Below are positions 1 through 14,699 of a stretch of DNA of 64,000 nt, one piece after another; positions within the stretch are counted from its first letter, which is position 1; the number at the start of each line of letters is the position of its first letter. A program made the translations under genes and the position numbers. This stretch comes from Tyto alba (Eukaryota; Chordata; Aves; Strigiformes; Tytonidae). Location of the stretch: positions 3,486,001 to 3,550,000 of the forward strand of contig NW_024881278.1 in NCBI RefSeq assembly GCF_018691265.1, given 5' to 3'. The notes under the pieces are model-generated. The model ran no database searches and had not been told where the DNA came from. It worked only from the letters and a program-made list of their open reading frames with translations.

Positions 1-205
1 CTGACATCTCCACAGAAACCAGTGAAAGATGGTGGCAGGCTGAGATTTTAAAATATTATAAGCCAGTACTGCTGTGAAACACATAAGACCTAGAAATCAC
101 GTGCCAAAGTAACAGCTTCTTTGTTCTCTGATACTCTTAATCAATTTCATTTTACTAATTACAGGATAATATATGTGAAGCCAAGTCACATACCTTTCTC
201 TAAAT

Positions 206-222
206 ACACACACACACACACA
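206..222. repeat. (CA)n microsatellite
   Basis: About eight uninterrupted AC dinucleotides. It is short and may vary in length between individuals. Confidence 0.9.
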
Positions 223-3200
223 AAATTGATTCAGAGTCATACAAGAGTGGACCAAAAGTTTAAACTGATATACTGAGAGAGGGAGAGAATGCATTAGCAT
301 CACATTTGAAAATTCTACTCAACTGTGATTTCTAGTTCATGAGCAAGCAACTTACAAAGCAGTTCTGGACTGGATAGACAAACAGTGATCTAATTAGACT
401 GATGTGCTGGGAAACTCTTCCTTCTGTGAAGCAATAAAACAAGATGATCAGTATAAAACTTCGTGTTACCTGCTAGATCTCATTATAGGCAAAACCACCC
501 CTCCCATAGTCCACAAAAGTACAGTATCAAGACAAACACTTCAGAACAGGATTTAGTGACCTCACTGTTAAATCTTTCATGGGAAAAGTTTTGCTAAACA
601 ACCTTGCATAGAAAAAGACAAGTTGTGGCTGGTAGCATCTGGATGAAGCATGCTATTCCCCACACCACCATGCCAGGACAGATTTAACATTCATAAAGCA
701 TCCTGAATGATTAATAATCACCACAAAGGAGCAGCTGAACAGTGCTGCCACATTTGTATCTTCCCAGAATAAATGCTAACTGATTTTAATTGTGTTTCAT
801 GCCTTTCATAGATGAGCAACATAAAGTTGGGAAGATTCATGTCAGAATGAGTGAAGAGAATGGAGTAACAAGCTCCAGTAACACAGGACTAGTAACACAG
901 GAGTAGAGCATGAGCATTATGAAATATGAGGACACTGATCCTCCTGCACATCCATTCCTAAGGTTTCTAAGCATCCTGCCTGCCACACAGCCAGGTTTCA
1001 CCCACAAGTTATTGCAACCAAAACGTTTAGCAAGGGCATGATAGTATCATCTGTATTTACACACCACCTCAGAGCTACAGCCATAGGCCACACGTTATTT
1101 TGTCTGGCGTTGTACCAAAACAGAACCAGTTATTCTGTGTCCCGAACAGCTCATGGGAAAAGTTGCCAGAGATGCACATAGCTAAACTGGAAGGGTATGA
1201 GGGGCTTCAGAAATAACAAGATAATGCTTGACATGAGAGTCTTAAAACAGTGAGAGTCTCAAAACAGTTTGTTTATTGAAAAGAGACTTTATATGAGTAA
1301 CTGAAGAAGGATAATGAGGCAGCTTGTCAGATGTTATGTTGGCATCTTTTGCTGCAAGAGGCTGCAAAAATTAGAGTATAAAGGTCTTGAGTTAAGAATG
1401 GAAAAAATTAATAACGAAGGCTTGGGTCATGGATTGAGCAGGTGTGAGAGTACATTTCTTATTACTGAGAGAAACACAGCAGAGGCGACAGCCACTGGGA
1501 ATCATGGTGAAGAGCCCTGAAAGTACAAAAGGGCAGCTGATGTTTGATATACAAGAAGCCAGGAGAAGGAGAAGCAAACAGGGCAATGACACCATCAAAG
1601 GAACAGGCTAAAAACTGCAGAATGCTTTCACATTGGTGAAGTGAAGACTGCATTTATCAAGGCAAGCTTGTTACAGTAACAGCAATGTGACATAGTAAGA
1701 ATTTGGGGAAACAATTAGATGTGTGCACAGATAAGCTTTTTCCAGCAGATGTTAAGCATCTGACATGCAATCCCCTCAGGCAACAGTCTTCAGTCTGTGA
1801 CCCTAGAGATCTAATACCTAAAATCGTCGAAGAAGAGTCATGGTGGTGCTCACAGCACAAAGTAAATCAGGGGCATGAGGGAAGAAGCAGAAGAATCTGG
1901 GGGAGACCAGGGAGGACAATGGAGGTACTGAACAGCAGGAGTGCATGAAAAGTGAAAACAGCTTTTAGCTCTGTGTGTGAGTTTAAGAGAAAACTGAAGA
2001 TGAAGAGGGAGACTGAATATAACCAAGTGCACCAACAGTAGATGGAGCTGTGAGATAAGAGAAAAAAATAACCTTTAAGGGTACTGGTTAAAATAGCAAT
2101 TCTGAGTTTGAAGGCATAAAACCTACCTTCATGTTAAGTCTTGAAACACAATCTGCCAGGGTTGAGTTTGATATGAGTGTGACAGCCATACCATATTAGC
2201 AGAAGGAGCTGAAACAACCTGTCACTTCTTTTTCCTGCCCTTAGATAAGCAAACATTGCCCATGCCTAATGCAGGTTAAATCTCAGCCAGCGTGCTGTCA
2301 ACCAAGTGCCGAGATCAGCCAAGCACTGGGCAAATACAAACTCGACCTGATTTAACAACCATATTGAGGGGTTGTTCACATCCTTCATGCTCTGCAGTTC
2401 ACACTAGGTGCTAATACCATTTGAAAATTTTCACAGACTCATAAACGAGAACTTTGTACTATTTTCTGAGTTCTCTTAAAAATAAAGGAATTATTTATGA
2501 GAAGTCTGTTGATCTCTGGAAAGGAATAAGTAATACTTTGAGTTAAGGGCTAATAATCACTAATGATATATAAAAAGATCTGCAGAGACAACTGGTATCA
2601 CTCAATCACCATAAGGAAGTCCATAAATGGACTTTACCAACACAGGCTCTGCTTCCTATCCAGGTTCAAAACAAAGCTGGACAACTCTAATAACTCCAGA
2701 TGGAACTATGAATTTTACTTGAAACTTTTCTGTAAACAGGAAAAAAACCCAACCTTGGTTCTGCACAAAATAGATTTCTGTATTGGGCAGCATACAATAA
2801 GCCTGTCAAGCATAAGAACAGCTTTATTTGTCAGGGATCTAACAACAGTTCCTAGGATAGATTTTGACATCCGATTCTTTTGTGAACGTTCTCTGAAAGA
2901 AGCAAATTCATGCTTATATGAAACTAAGGCACAAAAATGGAATTTCTTCTAGCCTTGTTCACTGAAGAAAGATCCCAGTAACACTCCTGCGAGAAGAAGC
3001 AACAAAGGGAAATTTTATATACTCTTTAATCCCTACTTGAATGAGGAAACCCCACTCCTCCCCCCAACTTTACGTGTAATCTCCAGTCAGCTTTCTTCCA
3101 GGAAAGAAGAACTGCACCCACCATCACCACAAATCTTTCTGGAGGACAGAACACGCAAATGATCTATCGGATTATCAGACCTATTTTTCAGACACCTGGA

Positions 3201-6200
3201 AAAGAGCCTGTATCCAAAAGCTTGTCTGCTGGTCTCATCAGTTAGCTTGATAAAAGATATTATCTGGTCCTACATATCTTGCCTCTCTCAAGGTAAAGAA
3301 GAAACAAGTGTTTTGTATATAAGTACCTGATTGGCAATATTTACTAACAATTCACAAGAGGGGCCACTGAGGCCTAACTGTATCACACGGTGCTAATTGC
3401 AGTCTGAGGCCTACTTAAACAAGCTATCAAATGGACTGTCAAATGGGAATTATGTGCATAGCTACAGGATAATAAAGTATATGGTTAATTTTATCAACAA
3501 TAACAGACTTGAAGTACAGGGTAAATTTCAGTTTGTAATTGCATAAATGGGTCCACAATCACACAGCTGGCCTGCTGTACATCAAGCAATCCATTTCTCT
3601 TATTTTTGTGAAGCTGAGCTTTAAACCATGTTATGTAATTTATAAATCACCATACGGAAACCTGCTGATTATACTGTGCATGCCAGTACTCAACCAAATA
3701 ATTTCCAGACCCAGTGAAAACCACAGAATTGTTCTGAGGCCCTTCAGACTACTGATATACATGCTCATTATTTGCTACTTAACATTAATGTACAGCTAGA
3801 TTTAAATTACAACATGGTAGGGCTGGTTGAGCCCTTTGTTATTTAAAACAGTTTTACATGTTAGCTTTTTAAAAATCAGCATCATATCAAAGGCACAAAT
3901 GGCACTAACAATCTAGTTCAACACACAAAAGAAAACTGTCACTGCCAGACACCGTTTCAGCATAGAGGCTGAATAACAGAGGGAATCAGGACAGACAACC
4001 TGAGCAAGGATTGCCACCCCAGCTACCAATCACTGACAGACAGCATATAAATCCCTTTTCACCATTGCTGCAACAGGGACAACAGGTATACACGGACCCT
4101 TGCTTCACTTCTACTTGTCTACCTCTAATGTAAAGCTGAAGCCACCAAAAAAATCCATGGTGAGCAAATGCACAGCTGCTGCTGAGATGTCCTGCTTCCC
4201 ACTGCAGAGCCTCTGCAGCCCTCTGTCTTCAGTGAACCTTGCTCCTTAAGACTTGATCAATAAAGAGACAACAAAGGGTTTAGACACACAGCTAAGAACC
4301 TATTCAAATGTGAATGGCACTGCTAGTACATGAACAGGAAAAGTAACCCAAAGGAGAGGGAATAGCAAGCATTTTCTACTTGTTTCTAAAAACTCAAACA
4401 TTCAACTGCTGTAAGAGAACACAATAAAAAATAATGGAGCAATGTTTAGATCCAACACATGCCAAAGACAACAATACAAAATCTTTCTGGTCCCCAGTGT
4501 AGCTAGTCAGCTGTATAGTATGCTAAATGTTGAAATATTTTATTGTCGCTGAAGCAAAGAATTTGTGACTGCAAGCACTGCAGTAGACTTCCAGGCAGGG
4601 CAGTAATTTTTGCCACAATACAAGGACTGCTAGACCATTTGGAAGATTAAGAAGGCCAGCATTGACAACAACGCTGCTGGATGGGGATACAGGAAGGAGG
4701 GAGAGGGTAACTGCAGTGCTGCTTTCTTTTCTTGAAGAAAGTGGTCTCGATAGTTTTTATGACAACAAAGTACTTCTGGCCAGATCAAGTTGATCAAATC
4801 TGACTAATTCTGGCACCTAGTAGAAGCCATGTTCTCAGAGGAACTCCTAAAAACCCCGTAGCAAGCAAGTAGGAAAAGCGGGGGGTTTGTTCATCCAAGT
4901 CAAAACACCTGCATTAGGCAGATGTGAGCTTCCTCTGAAGGCCCTCCAAAACACATACATGAATTATACAAAGAACACAGAAATTACACAAGGAACACTG
5001 ATACTTATTTTAGGGACACTGCTTCACCAGGAGCAATCTAAACTGACCACTACAATTTCCCAGTGGCAAAGACATTTTACAAGGTTCCCACCACCTCTGG
5101 TGCATAATGAAGTGAACTGGCAGTTTGCTGCTATCCTATTCACATGGTTGTGTCTGTGCAGCTGTTTGTGAGACTCTCAAATTATTTCAGGAGGAACAAA
5201 ACCCAACCAAATCCTACATCTTTCTTTCTTTTTTCTTATTTTCTATACTCAGTTCATTGATGTGGGTTAAGGTTTGGATTGACAAACAGATACACGAGCA
5301 CAGCCAAGGGAATAGAAAATTACAGTTGAGTAAGCAGAAAAAGCAAATTGAGTTGGGACAGGGAACTGCTAAAAAAGCTTTATACCTAGGGCAATACAAC
5401 ATGGAGCTGCACCCTCACATTTCTATTTCACACAGGCCAGACACATTCATCTTTTTCTTCAGCACCGCCTTATGTGTGCTTTAATTGCAGCATGCTAACA
5501 GCAGTTGGCATTTTACAAAAAGCTGGAACTAGGGATTAATGTTTTAAAGGATTTAAAGGCTGTGATTTCAAGCTGCTTTACAATTGTAAGGAACATTGAC
5601 TTCTGCAGAGGGTCATAACAGAAGCAGCAAAAATCACGTCCAAATGGATGTGGGAAAGAAAGAGAGTATTCAAAATGATGAGATTTTAAGAGTCAGCACA
5701 CAGTAATGTGCCACATCTACATCAATACATGGAAAAAGGAGAACTAAAAACTCTTAACTATTTGGTGGACTTTGCACTTGCTGCTTCCCTTCTGACTCAC
5801 ACACCTTTCTGTTAGTTCTGGTGTACATATGTATTGCAACCAACAGCCTGTCCACCATTATGTCCCTACTGTGAAATCCCGGACTCACATTTGTCAATGG
5901 GGATACTTGCACCTATGCCAAGAAACTATAGCAGGTGTTCTAAAACTGGGGTAAAGTAAATTACTTTTACAGGGTACAGAGAGATGGCTCTTCCCGAATA
6001 GAGGAAAAGCTCTGCTTTTAGCTTGGTATCCCATCACACTGATTTAGCTGTAGCCTCAGCATACCTGTCTGTACGCAGCATTCTCACCTGAACACAGCAC
6101 TTGTATGGACACAGTTGTTACTGTGAGTTCCAGCAAAGTCACCTGCCCAACCATCTGCTACCAGTGTTATTTGAGCAAATCCAGTTTGAAGATCACTGCT

Positions 6201-9200
6201 TCACTGAAGGAATTTAAACTGCATGAGCCCACAGCAGTTACAGACGCTTGCGTCTCTCTCCGACAGATACTGTCTGCAGAGAATGGCTCCACACTAATCC
6301 TGTGGGCCCAAGGCTGCATCACACTCTTCCACAGAAGATGCTTGGATGTTCTTTTATATGTTTTTAGCATCAAAATCCCTCGCATCCCTCTTTGCAGAGA
6401 CTCAAGCTTTCAACCTATATGCCAACTCAAAGTATCCAGCAATAAGTTTGTTCTGCGAACTTATGTCTTAGGAGCTCATGGGAACTCATTCTGTCTTGAA
6501 AATATGGTAACACATCACTCCTCTTCCCTGAAGCACTGTAGTCAATCTTTTGTATTAATTTCTCTCTTCACTTTTGAACATTTAGAATGTAAAATAAGGA
6601 ATATCTCCAAAACCAGAAGGCCATTTTAAGAAAAATATCAACACGTACTCATAACCCCATTACAAAGATTTGCAGAATAGTCAAACAGAAGCCCACAGTT
6701 GCCACAGAAAGTAAACAAGAACCTTCTGTAAGACAGGCTGTGGCAGGAAGAGAGAGAAAAAGCTAAGAAAGTACTTTGATCACAGCAGTGACTGCCTCAT
6801 TCAGCTTGACAAAACCCGTTGTCTGCTACTAGAGGCATCACCGATTCCTTCACCAGTGACTCGGGAGTGATACAAAACTGCCACTGCCTGGCAGCCACAC
6901 TGAAATCACTGTGCCAAAACAATTCGGCCAACATTGGGAGATTAAAACAGGACTGTGCACTCTCTTCACACTCTGCAGGTGCCAGCGGTGAGGTCCTCAG
7001 CCCTCTTCCATGCTTCCCAAGTACAGCAGCATTCAAGGGACATCCTTCCCAGAGTGGCAGGCAAAGGGAAGTGGTAAAGCAGCAAAAATAGGGATTTCTT
7101 GCAAATGGGCCCGAATTTTGTTCTCAAGGGTATAAAATGTACACATGGAATAGAAATTAAATGCTAAACCCTAGCTAGCCTGCAAGCAGTGAAAATAAAA
7201 AAATTGTAAAAATTTATATACTTGCTGATGAACTGAGTGCTCCGAGCAGTACAATTCTGTGAAGGACTGTAAAGAAAAATTTAAGCAGAAATACCAAGTG
7301 ATGACTCCCAAAACTTTCACTTTGTTTTCTTAAGGATTAAACCTGAAAACAGAAAAAGGTGGCCCCAGAGTGGCTGAAAAACAATTTATTAAGTTTTTAA
7401 ATGGAGGCAGTTTGACAGTATGAAAAGGTTATGACAACATAATAAACTCACAGCAAAACAATACATTCTCAATAAAATAAGCAGCATATTTTACATTTAG
7501 TATTTCTATTTTATTTCCTTTTTCTTCATAACTCAGAATAAACCAGATTTGTCTCCTATATATCCTTCTTTCTCCTACATATCTCCTACATATCCTGATT
7601 GGAATGGAAAAAATATAGTGGCTGTAATTATAACTTGCTTGGAGAATAATAAAGTATTTTGGAGACCTGTAAACATCCATTATCAGCTCATGGTGATAGA
7701 AATAGAGAATCTATCGTGACTTCCATATATACACACTGCTTAGTGTTATTCCTTATTTTGCTAAGAAAATAAAGGAAGACTTTCTTATAGAAGAAGGATT
7801 GAAAGAAATGCTATTCCTTCTTACATGAAAAATAAAGTGACAGAGTAACTATTTTAATTTTTCCAATGGAGTACTATCTTCAAATTTCCTACTCACTCTT
7901 GCTTTTGGTTTGTCTCCAAGTGATTAAACTAAATGACTGTTAATTTCCCGTATACCACTTACATGGGCCACATTTGAGTTATTTTTGATCAGAAAAACTT
8001 AAACAATACTGTGTCTTTAAACCTTCAGGTTTAGGTCCACATTCATATTTACATAATGCTATTTATTCATTTCTAGGTACCAGCTTTAGAGTTCAGTGAT
8101 AAAAGCTGTTTTTAAAAAACAAACCAGAACAAAACCCAAACCCCATAAATTAGGTTAATATTTATAATGCCTGAATAGAAACTCTTGCCAAAACACTGCC
8201 TTTGCCCTCGGTGCATTCATTTTACAAATCACGCAGATTTATTCATTACAGGACAGCAACTCCACAACCACTTGGTCAACAGCGACTCAATTGTTCTGAG
8301 CTCAAATAATCCAAAACACAAACTAATTGTCGAAGCCTCGCCTCAATGCGGTCATATCCTTATTTTTATTCCCCAGTAGCACCTAACTAATGTTTCACAG
8401 GAAGGCCATGTGCTGACTTCCTTGTGGCTAGTGTACTGACAAGCGAACAAGGTGCCTTCCGTAATGGGTAGTCCGCATGAGACCTGGTTTCCCAGGGCGA
8501 ATGACACATGTGCCAAAACAATGTCATCTATGATCAGCTATCTAGTATATCGTGCTGTGGAGTTACCTGCAAATAAACTGTAATACAGAAAGTCTCATGC
8601 AATTTAAATGTGTTCAGTAAATGCTCACAAAGGTACAGACACGTTCTCTAAACCAAGGTTTGAGATTTTAAACTGTCTGCTGCATCCTTTAAGGCGATGA
8701 TACTCACTAAATGTTTAGTTTACTATCTAATAATGAAGCCCATCACTACCTTATTTTTTCCTTTCTCTAATGCTTCCCTCAGCCTGACTGATTTCAATTC
8801 TGCCACATGAACTATGGCTTAATCCAGTATATCACCTGGACATACACTTAGCTTACATACACAAGTAGGACCCCTGATTTCAACTGTGTAGTGAATGCTG
8901 TGTCTTGAAATGGAATCGGTAGTAATTATATATTCATTACCATTTTAACCAGGAATAACAGGGGAGCTATTATTCTGATCAGGAGCAGCAAGATGAAGCA
9001 TATGAGAATCATACTTCATTTACATGCAATCATTATTCCTTTTGAGACAAGGCTGGGGCACTGACACTGCCTTGAGAATCAGTCCATGGGGGTCACTTAG
9101 AAATGGCCCTCAGATGTCATCCCCTGTGCTCTGTGGCAGGACCTCTCTCCCCAAGAAGAGCCTGTCATGTCTGTTAACAGTAGTTTTCACCACTGCCACC

Positions 9201-10523
9201 CCCATGGATGAACAAACACGTGGTACAGGTCACCTCCAGCAAAACAGCACAAGGAATTATGCGAGGGCTCCTGGGAAAAATCTCACATCGAATATGAACA
9301 ACTAGGATAGAGTTTATTTTCAATTCCTATGCCTCGGTTGGGGACAGGGAAAATTCCTCTGCAATCCTGATAATGTTACTAAGTCTTAATCAGCAGGGTT
9401 TTTGAAAAGAGCAGTCCAACCAATAACCACCACTAGAAGAAGACAAGACCTTCCTAACGCAACAAAATGCTGTCTTCTTAAGGAAATTCCAGAAGACTCC
9501 CACAATGTTGTCTATTCTGGACTCCTGGATGGTCTGGGTATTTACATTTCTACATGTATTCACATGAACAACTCTCTGAGACTGGAAACCACTGTGGCAG
9601 TGATTTATTCACAACACTATTTCTTCTGCTGAAGTCAACTCAAGTTTGCAACTGGCCCAACAGCTGATGGGTCATCAGTCCCAGGAGTATCCACACTTGT
9701 GCACGTAACGCTGCCCTATTTGTATTTTCTTTTTTAAGTGATCTAGTACAAGATGCATCTGCAACAACACAGTACTCATGGAACTCACTAAACTTTCTGT
9801 TACGCTTCCCATTTTAAAAAGCATTCCTTTTGGAACTTATATATGACAAATGAGCTCTGAATATTGTGATGTCATTTGAATGGCAATGGTTTCAGCACTG
9901 TAAGCTTCTTATTCGCGTAGGAGTTCATGAACATGCACAAATATACATGATCTCACTATGGTCAAATGATCCTGTTTAGAACTGAGTAAAAAGATACACA
10001 GACATTTAATATACAACAGCAGTAAAAAAGTTGCATTCTTAAGAACATTAAGTCAAACATTTCCAGTATCAACAACAAAACTAAACTATAATGACATTTT
10101 CAGTTTGATGTAAAAAGACAGATAGATTATAATACTAAGGAAACAAAAAAGTCTAATTTATAAAGGAAATATGCAAACTTGCACAGAACCATACACATAC
10201 CTTCATCCAAGCAGTTGGACTACATGATGTACACAGCTGAAATTCGCATTTCATTTAATAAGACAGTTTTGGCAAAGATTTTCATTCTAAGTTCACTACT
10301 AAAATGATAAATTGTCATTAATCACCTAAACGCTCCAATCAATTTCAATGTATGAATTACATCTTTCTCAAACTTTATGCTAACACTGTTTCCCTTTGTA
10401 ATGGTTACTAGGTAAAATGCCACATAAAACTTCATGGATCATTGCTGTTTACTACTGTTTTCTATGAAGTTTATATAGAATAAAACATTATAAAAGCACT
10501 ATTGCAGTTGGCATGCAAGATTT

Positions 10524-10580
10524 AAAAAAAAAAAAAAAAATTAGACTGTCAAGTAAGTGTCACCTTATTAAAAAAAAAAA
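10524..10580. repeat. Two poly(A) runs
   Basis: A run of 17 A at 10,524-10,540 and one of 11 A at 10,570-10,580, separated by 29 bases. No retrotransposon body is recognisable upstream of either, so they are better read as low-complexity tracts than as tails. Confidence 0.85.
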
Positions 10581-11557
10581 GATCAGTCCAAAGTATCCTG
10601 TACTGAAATTATGAGAACACTCTGAACAGACAACATAACAAAGCTTTATGCAATAATTTAACTTAGGACTTCTAGAAAGACTACTTGGAAGTTGCATAAA
10701 GTTGCACTCCAATACAGAAAGGCCTTGATCTTTTAATTTTGCATATATTTAAGCCTATGATTGTACTCACTTCAATGAGGTTTGTAATGGAAGAATAGTA
10801 AGGCTAAAAAAAATTATTTGCAAAAAGGAGAACAAAATCAGCAGTTAATTCATTCTATGGGAAAACTGAGTAAAAACATGAACTAGAAATAGAGGAGCAT
10901 TCAAGGGAGCTCTTGTGTGGAACAAGACTGTAGATTTTTTTTGTGGAGCTCCAGAAAAGCAAACAATAAGCAAACCCAAGAGTGATAAAAGATAAAAAGT
11001 GCAAGTGACCTAAAGGACAAATACAAAACTTCCTGTTGTTCCCTTATATGATTTTTTTTAATACTTCTATGTCTATATACTTATATACTTTTTTCAAGGT
11101 AAATTTCCTGTCATTTTGACTAGAGAAATTCTCCACTTGAACTTGAAATAGCATGACAGTAAGGTTTTCGGGTTTTACTTTACTTTTAAAGAGACAGGCA
11201 ATAATTTGCATAGTAACTCTGTAATTTCCTTGCAACCTAAATCTCCTAAAGATACAAATAAATTCTTTCCAAAAGAAAGATGGGCTTCTTTAGGCATTCT
11301 TAGAATTCCCCCATGATCATTACTGAACAGAGGGACTGTTCATTGTGATCTTATCACTTATTCCCACATATTAGATATAGTTCAAAGTCTGCTTCAGTGC
11401 AGGCAGGTGGAATGCAAGCAATTTCATCTGGACCGCATCTGGCCCTTACAGAGCTAATTACAAAGCTGTATGGAATGAGCTTAGAGAAAACGCATGAAGT
11501 AATTTACAATACAATTACTTTGTGGTTTAAGACAATCGCAAACGAACCTGCATTAGA

Positions 11558-11569
11558 TTTTTTTTTTTT
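11558..11569. repeat. Poly(T) run
   Basis: Twelve T on the plus strand, one of the few T runs in a window dominated by A runs. Confidence 0.85.
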
Positions 11570-13146
11570 AAAGTCGACCAAATATCTCTCTAACCTCTTA
11601 TATTTGCCATACATTGAGAGTACAGAAAAGCCAACGAATTCTTATTTGTTAGTTTAAAGAAGTTGTACCATGAGAGCTGTGAAACCACAGCTGAGCTGCA
11701 GAACTGCAGCCAGCTTTTTAGAACTGTTCTGTGAGCTTTTACTAGCCATGTTAAACTGCCCGGTATAAGACAGCTTACAACACTTGTTCGCTCCCTCCTT
11801 TCCCCTAGACCCCACAAGACTCTAGAAGAGTAATAAACTGCATTCCTGGCTTTTGCAAGCTGCAATTTCTCCCAAGGATGCCCTTTTTTGAAGAATTTTG
11901 GTTATGAATCATACGACGAGTATGATTTTGAAATCAATCTGAATTCTGTCACTGACTTAAGAAGAACTAGGATTTCATCCAAAGAATGTTACCGTATGCT
12001 ATTTAACATTATCTGTAGTGTAAACTGTGATGTGAAATATAGTCTGACTGTTAAAAGAACCAGAAAATTGTCTAGCAACTTCCTGGTTCACCATATTTCT
12101 AAAATTTGTCTGGTATTAACTCAGGCTCCTTTTTTTCCAGTCTCTACAAAAGAACTTTTTTATTAAAAACAAGTAATAAAATTTAAAGGCATAAAAAGCT
12201 AGCGAGTTGCTTCACCAGGCAAAAACAGGAACATTCCTAAGTATAAATTTTCACCAGTACTGTAGCTGACTGGTTTTGTTATCAATATTATTGACTTGAC
12301 GAAGACTGGAAATAGGATTGACAGGAAATTATACAGAGAATGGAATTCTTGACACTTTAAAGACATAACGTCTTGGCTCAGAACATCTGATCAGTGATAA
12401 ATTGACCCACATGCATAGGGGCAGCCAGCATGACTCTTCTAGCTACATGGTTGGCGAGATGCAAGATGCATTTAAAGTGTTTTAAAATAGAAGAAAAGGG
12501 AATTACCTGCAGAACTAGACTAGGGTTTTCATCAATACAAGAATTTTGTTGTTGGAAGGCAACAGGGCATGACAACCATTGTACATAAAAAAGGAATCTA
12601 CGCTTCTCAGCCGGCAGCATCCCTGATCAGATGCCAGACTGCAAAAACGCCAGAGTAATTGCAACTGGCCTGCAGAGACACTGTGCCCGCGCTGTACACA
12701 GAGCAAGGTGTGAACCTCAGCAACACCTGAGCATCTCCTACCAGACAGCCAGGGTGTCCTCGCCTCAAACTCAGCTGGCTCAGTGCAGGCTCCAGCTACA
12801 GCACCAGACCTCATGGAGGTAGCTTGGGTCGACAACGTGGTTAGGTTCAGCTGCAGATTTAGGTCTAGAGCTATCACCAGCAGTACAGATTTAGACTATC
12901 TGAATTTAAAGATTACACGGGATAGCCTTCACTACACCACAGTCAAAAATGGTGATTTACAGTCGAAGCTCTTCAGGTAGATAATGCCCTACTATGTATC
13001 ATTAGGATACCTGTTCGCATTCACACAAAATTCTCTCTGTATTTTGCGTCCAGCCAGACAAACAATGAATTTTCAACAGGGGACATTTTACCAGATTCTG
13101 TTGCAAATACTGCCTCATACTTTGCACGTAAAGATTCTGTTCTTAA

Positions 13147-13161
13147 TTTTTTTTTTTTTTT
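13147..13161. repeat. Poly(T) run
   Basis: Fifteen uninterrupted T on the plus strand. Nothing recognisable lies next to it. Confidence 0.85.
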
Positions 13162-14699
13162 ATGTAAGGGTTCTTGCAATGTTTTGTAACTTTTCTATAG
13201 GTATTTCAACCATTCTGTTTACATTAAGAGAAATCCATTGCTCATGTAAACTTTCCAATTGCAAGTTAGAACTAAAATGGTGCCTTATATGAATCACTGT
13301 GTATTAGCCTCATTTTGGCTTTACCTCTGCATGCGTACCCTGTACTTTACCTGTGTATTTGCAGTTCTATAAACAAAACTGAACAAATGGTCCACAACTG
13401 ATTAATCCAACTCAACTGGTACATATTTTATTTCATTTATTTTTAAAAAGGGAAATGTCTTATGCATGCCCCAACTATGCTCATCGTAATTTAACAGTAA
13501 TGTATCCAGGCAGCCTTTAAGTCGATGAACCTTGGCTTTTCACCAATTTGCAACCCACTGCTGTTCCCTACCACCAGTTCCCTGCCATCCATTCCTATCA
13601 CCCATCTCCCCATGCAATCAGCAGTCTTCCACCCATCCATTAACAGCTCTTTGACTTTATGCCACTAAGAGATTACAATTCAACACTTCTCCCTTGATTA
13701 GAAGGGCTGTTAATTTAGGAAGATACCATTGACTTAAAATCAAATTCAGCAATAACAGTCCCCTCATTACAGCTTCAATCTCTCAGACTGCTAGCCCACT
13801 TTTATGATTTTATAGTAGTATCTTCCAATGCTTTATGCTTTTCTTGCATGCTACTGAGTGAGTGAAAGATAATTCCATTCTCTGTCACTCCCATAAGTGT
13901 TCTCCAGTTAGAAATAAATCGGACAAATAAACAATAAAAATAAAAGTAACAAGGAAAGTGACAAAGTGTGCAACTTCACACAGTGAAACTGCTCCTGAAA
14001 GATGCGCTTACAGGTCCTAATTGACTGAATGTAGAAAGGAAACATTACAAAATATCAACAACCACTGTCAAGGTAAAAATCTTCTGTACTTTACTGGGAG
14101 TTTTCTTTTCTGCTATCTTTCAGTTACAACCTACTAATACTAGTCCAGGAGTGCTTGAAACAGACTTGTAACCCTTAAGATACCTCAGATATTCCGAGGG
14201 ATGCAAGAAGTGTCTGACAACAAGTATTAGGAAAAAAGGCTTCGTCGAGTTAAAATACTTATTTGAAGAAGTTAAATATTCCTTTGCTGTTTCTATTTCT
14301 CAAACGTTATAATTCTTTCCTCTGAGTGAGGCCCAACCTTCACTGGAAGATTCCGTTGTCTTAACTCTGTCAGTTTTGCATCATTAAAATACAAAATATG
14401 TACCCTCTTGTAAGGTAGATAAATCAATTTTTACGAAGATGACTGCTTTCACCCTTGGGCTTGTACTCCTTCAATTACATTACCCAGTAAAACAAATAAA
14501 CAAAAAGTTTACAAAATTGGCTGGCAAAATCCTAATCAACACAACTTAAATTCAGGTGACTGTTGAATTGTATCAATCAAAACCTACCAGAAACTAAATT
14601 TCAAAAATGTATTCGTATCCAAACAACTCTGAATTGCACAAAGCAACTGTAGAGAATCATTAGTTGTGCAAATTTATTCTTGAATACCTAAAGGTTGGT

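Larger units (their letters stand above)
1..14699. other. AT-rich unique sequence, no gene recognised
   Basis: I see no recognisable gene, RNA gene or transposon here. The open frames are short and match no family I know. The longest are 390 nt at 2,563-2,952 and 525 nt at 6,105-6,629, both on the plus strand. The stretch holds a CA microsatellite near 206 and homopolymer runs at 10.5, 11.6 and 13.1 kb. Base use is skewed to A and C on the plus strand. It is probably intron or intergenic DNA. Confidence 0.7.

Noticed and set aside
2563..2952. 129-codon plus-strand open frame
   Set aside because: No recognisable domain, no splice or promoter context, and of a length expected by chance in a G-poor strand.
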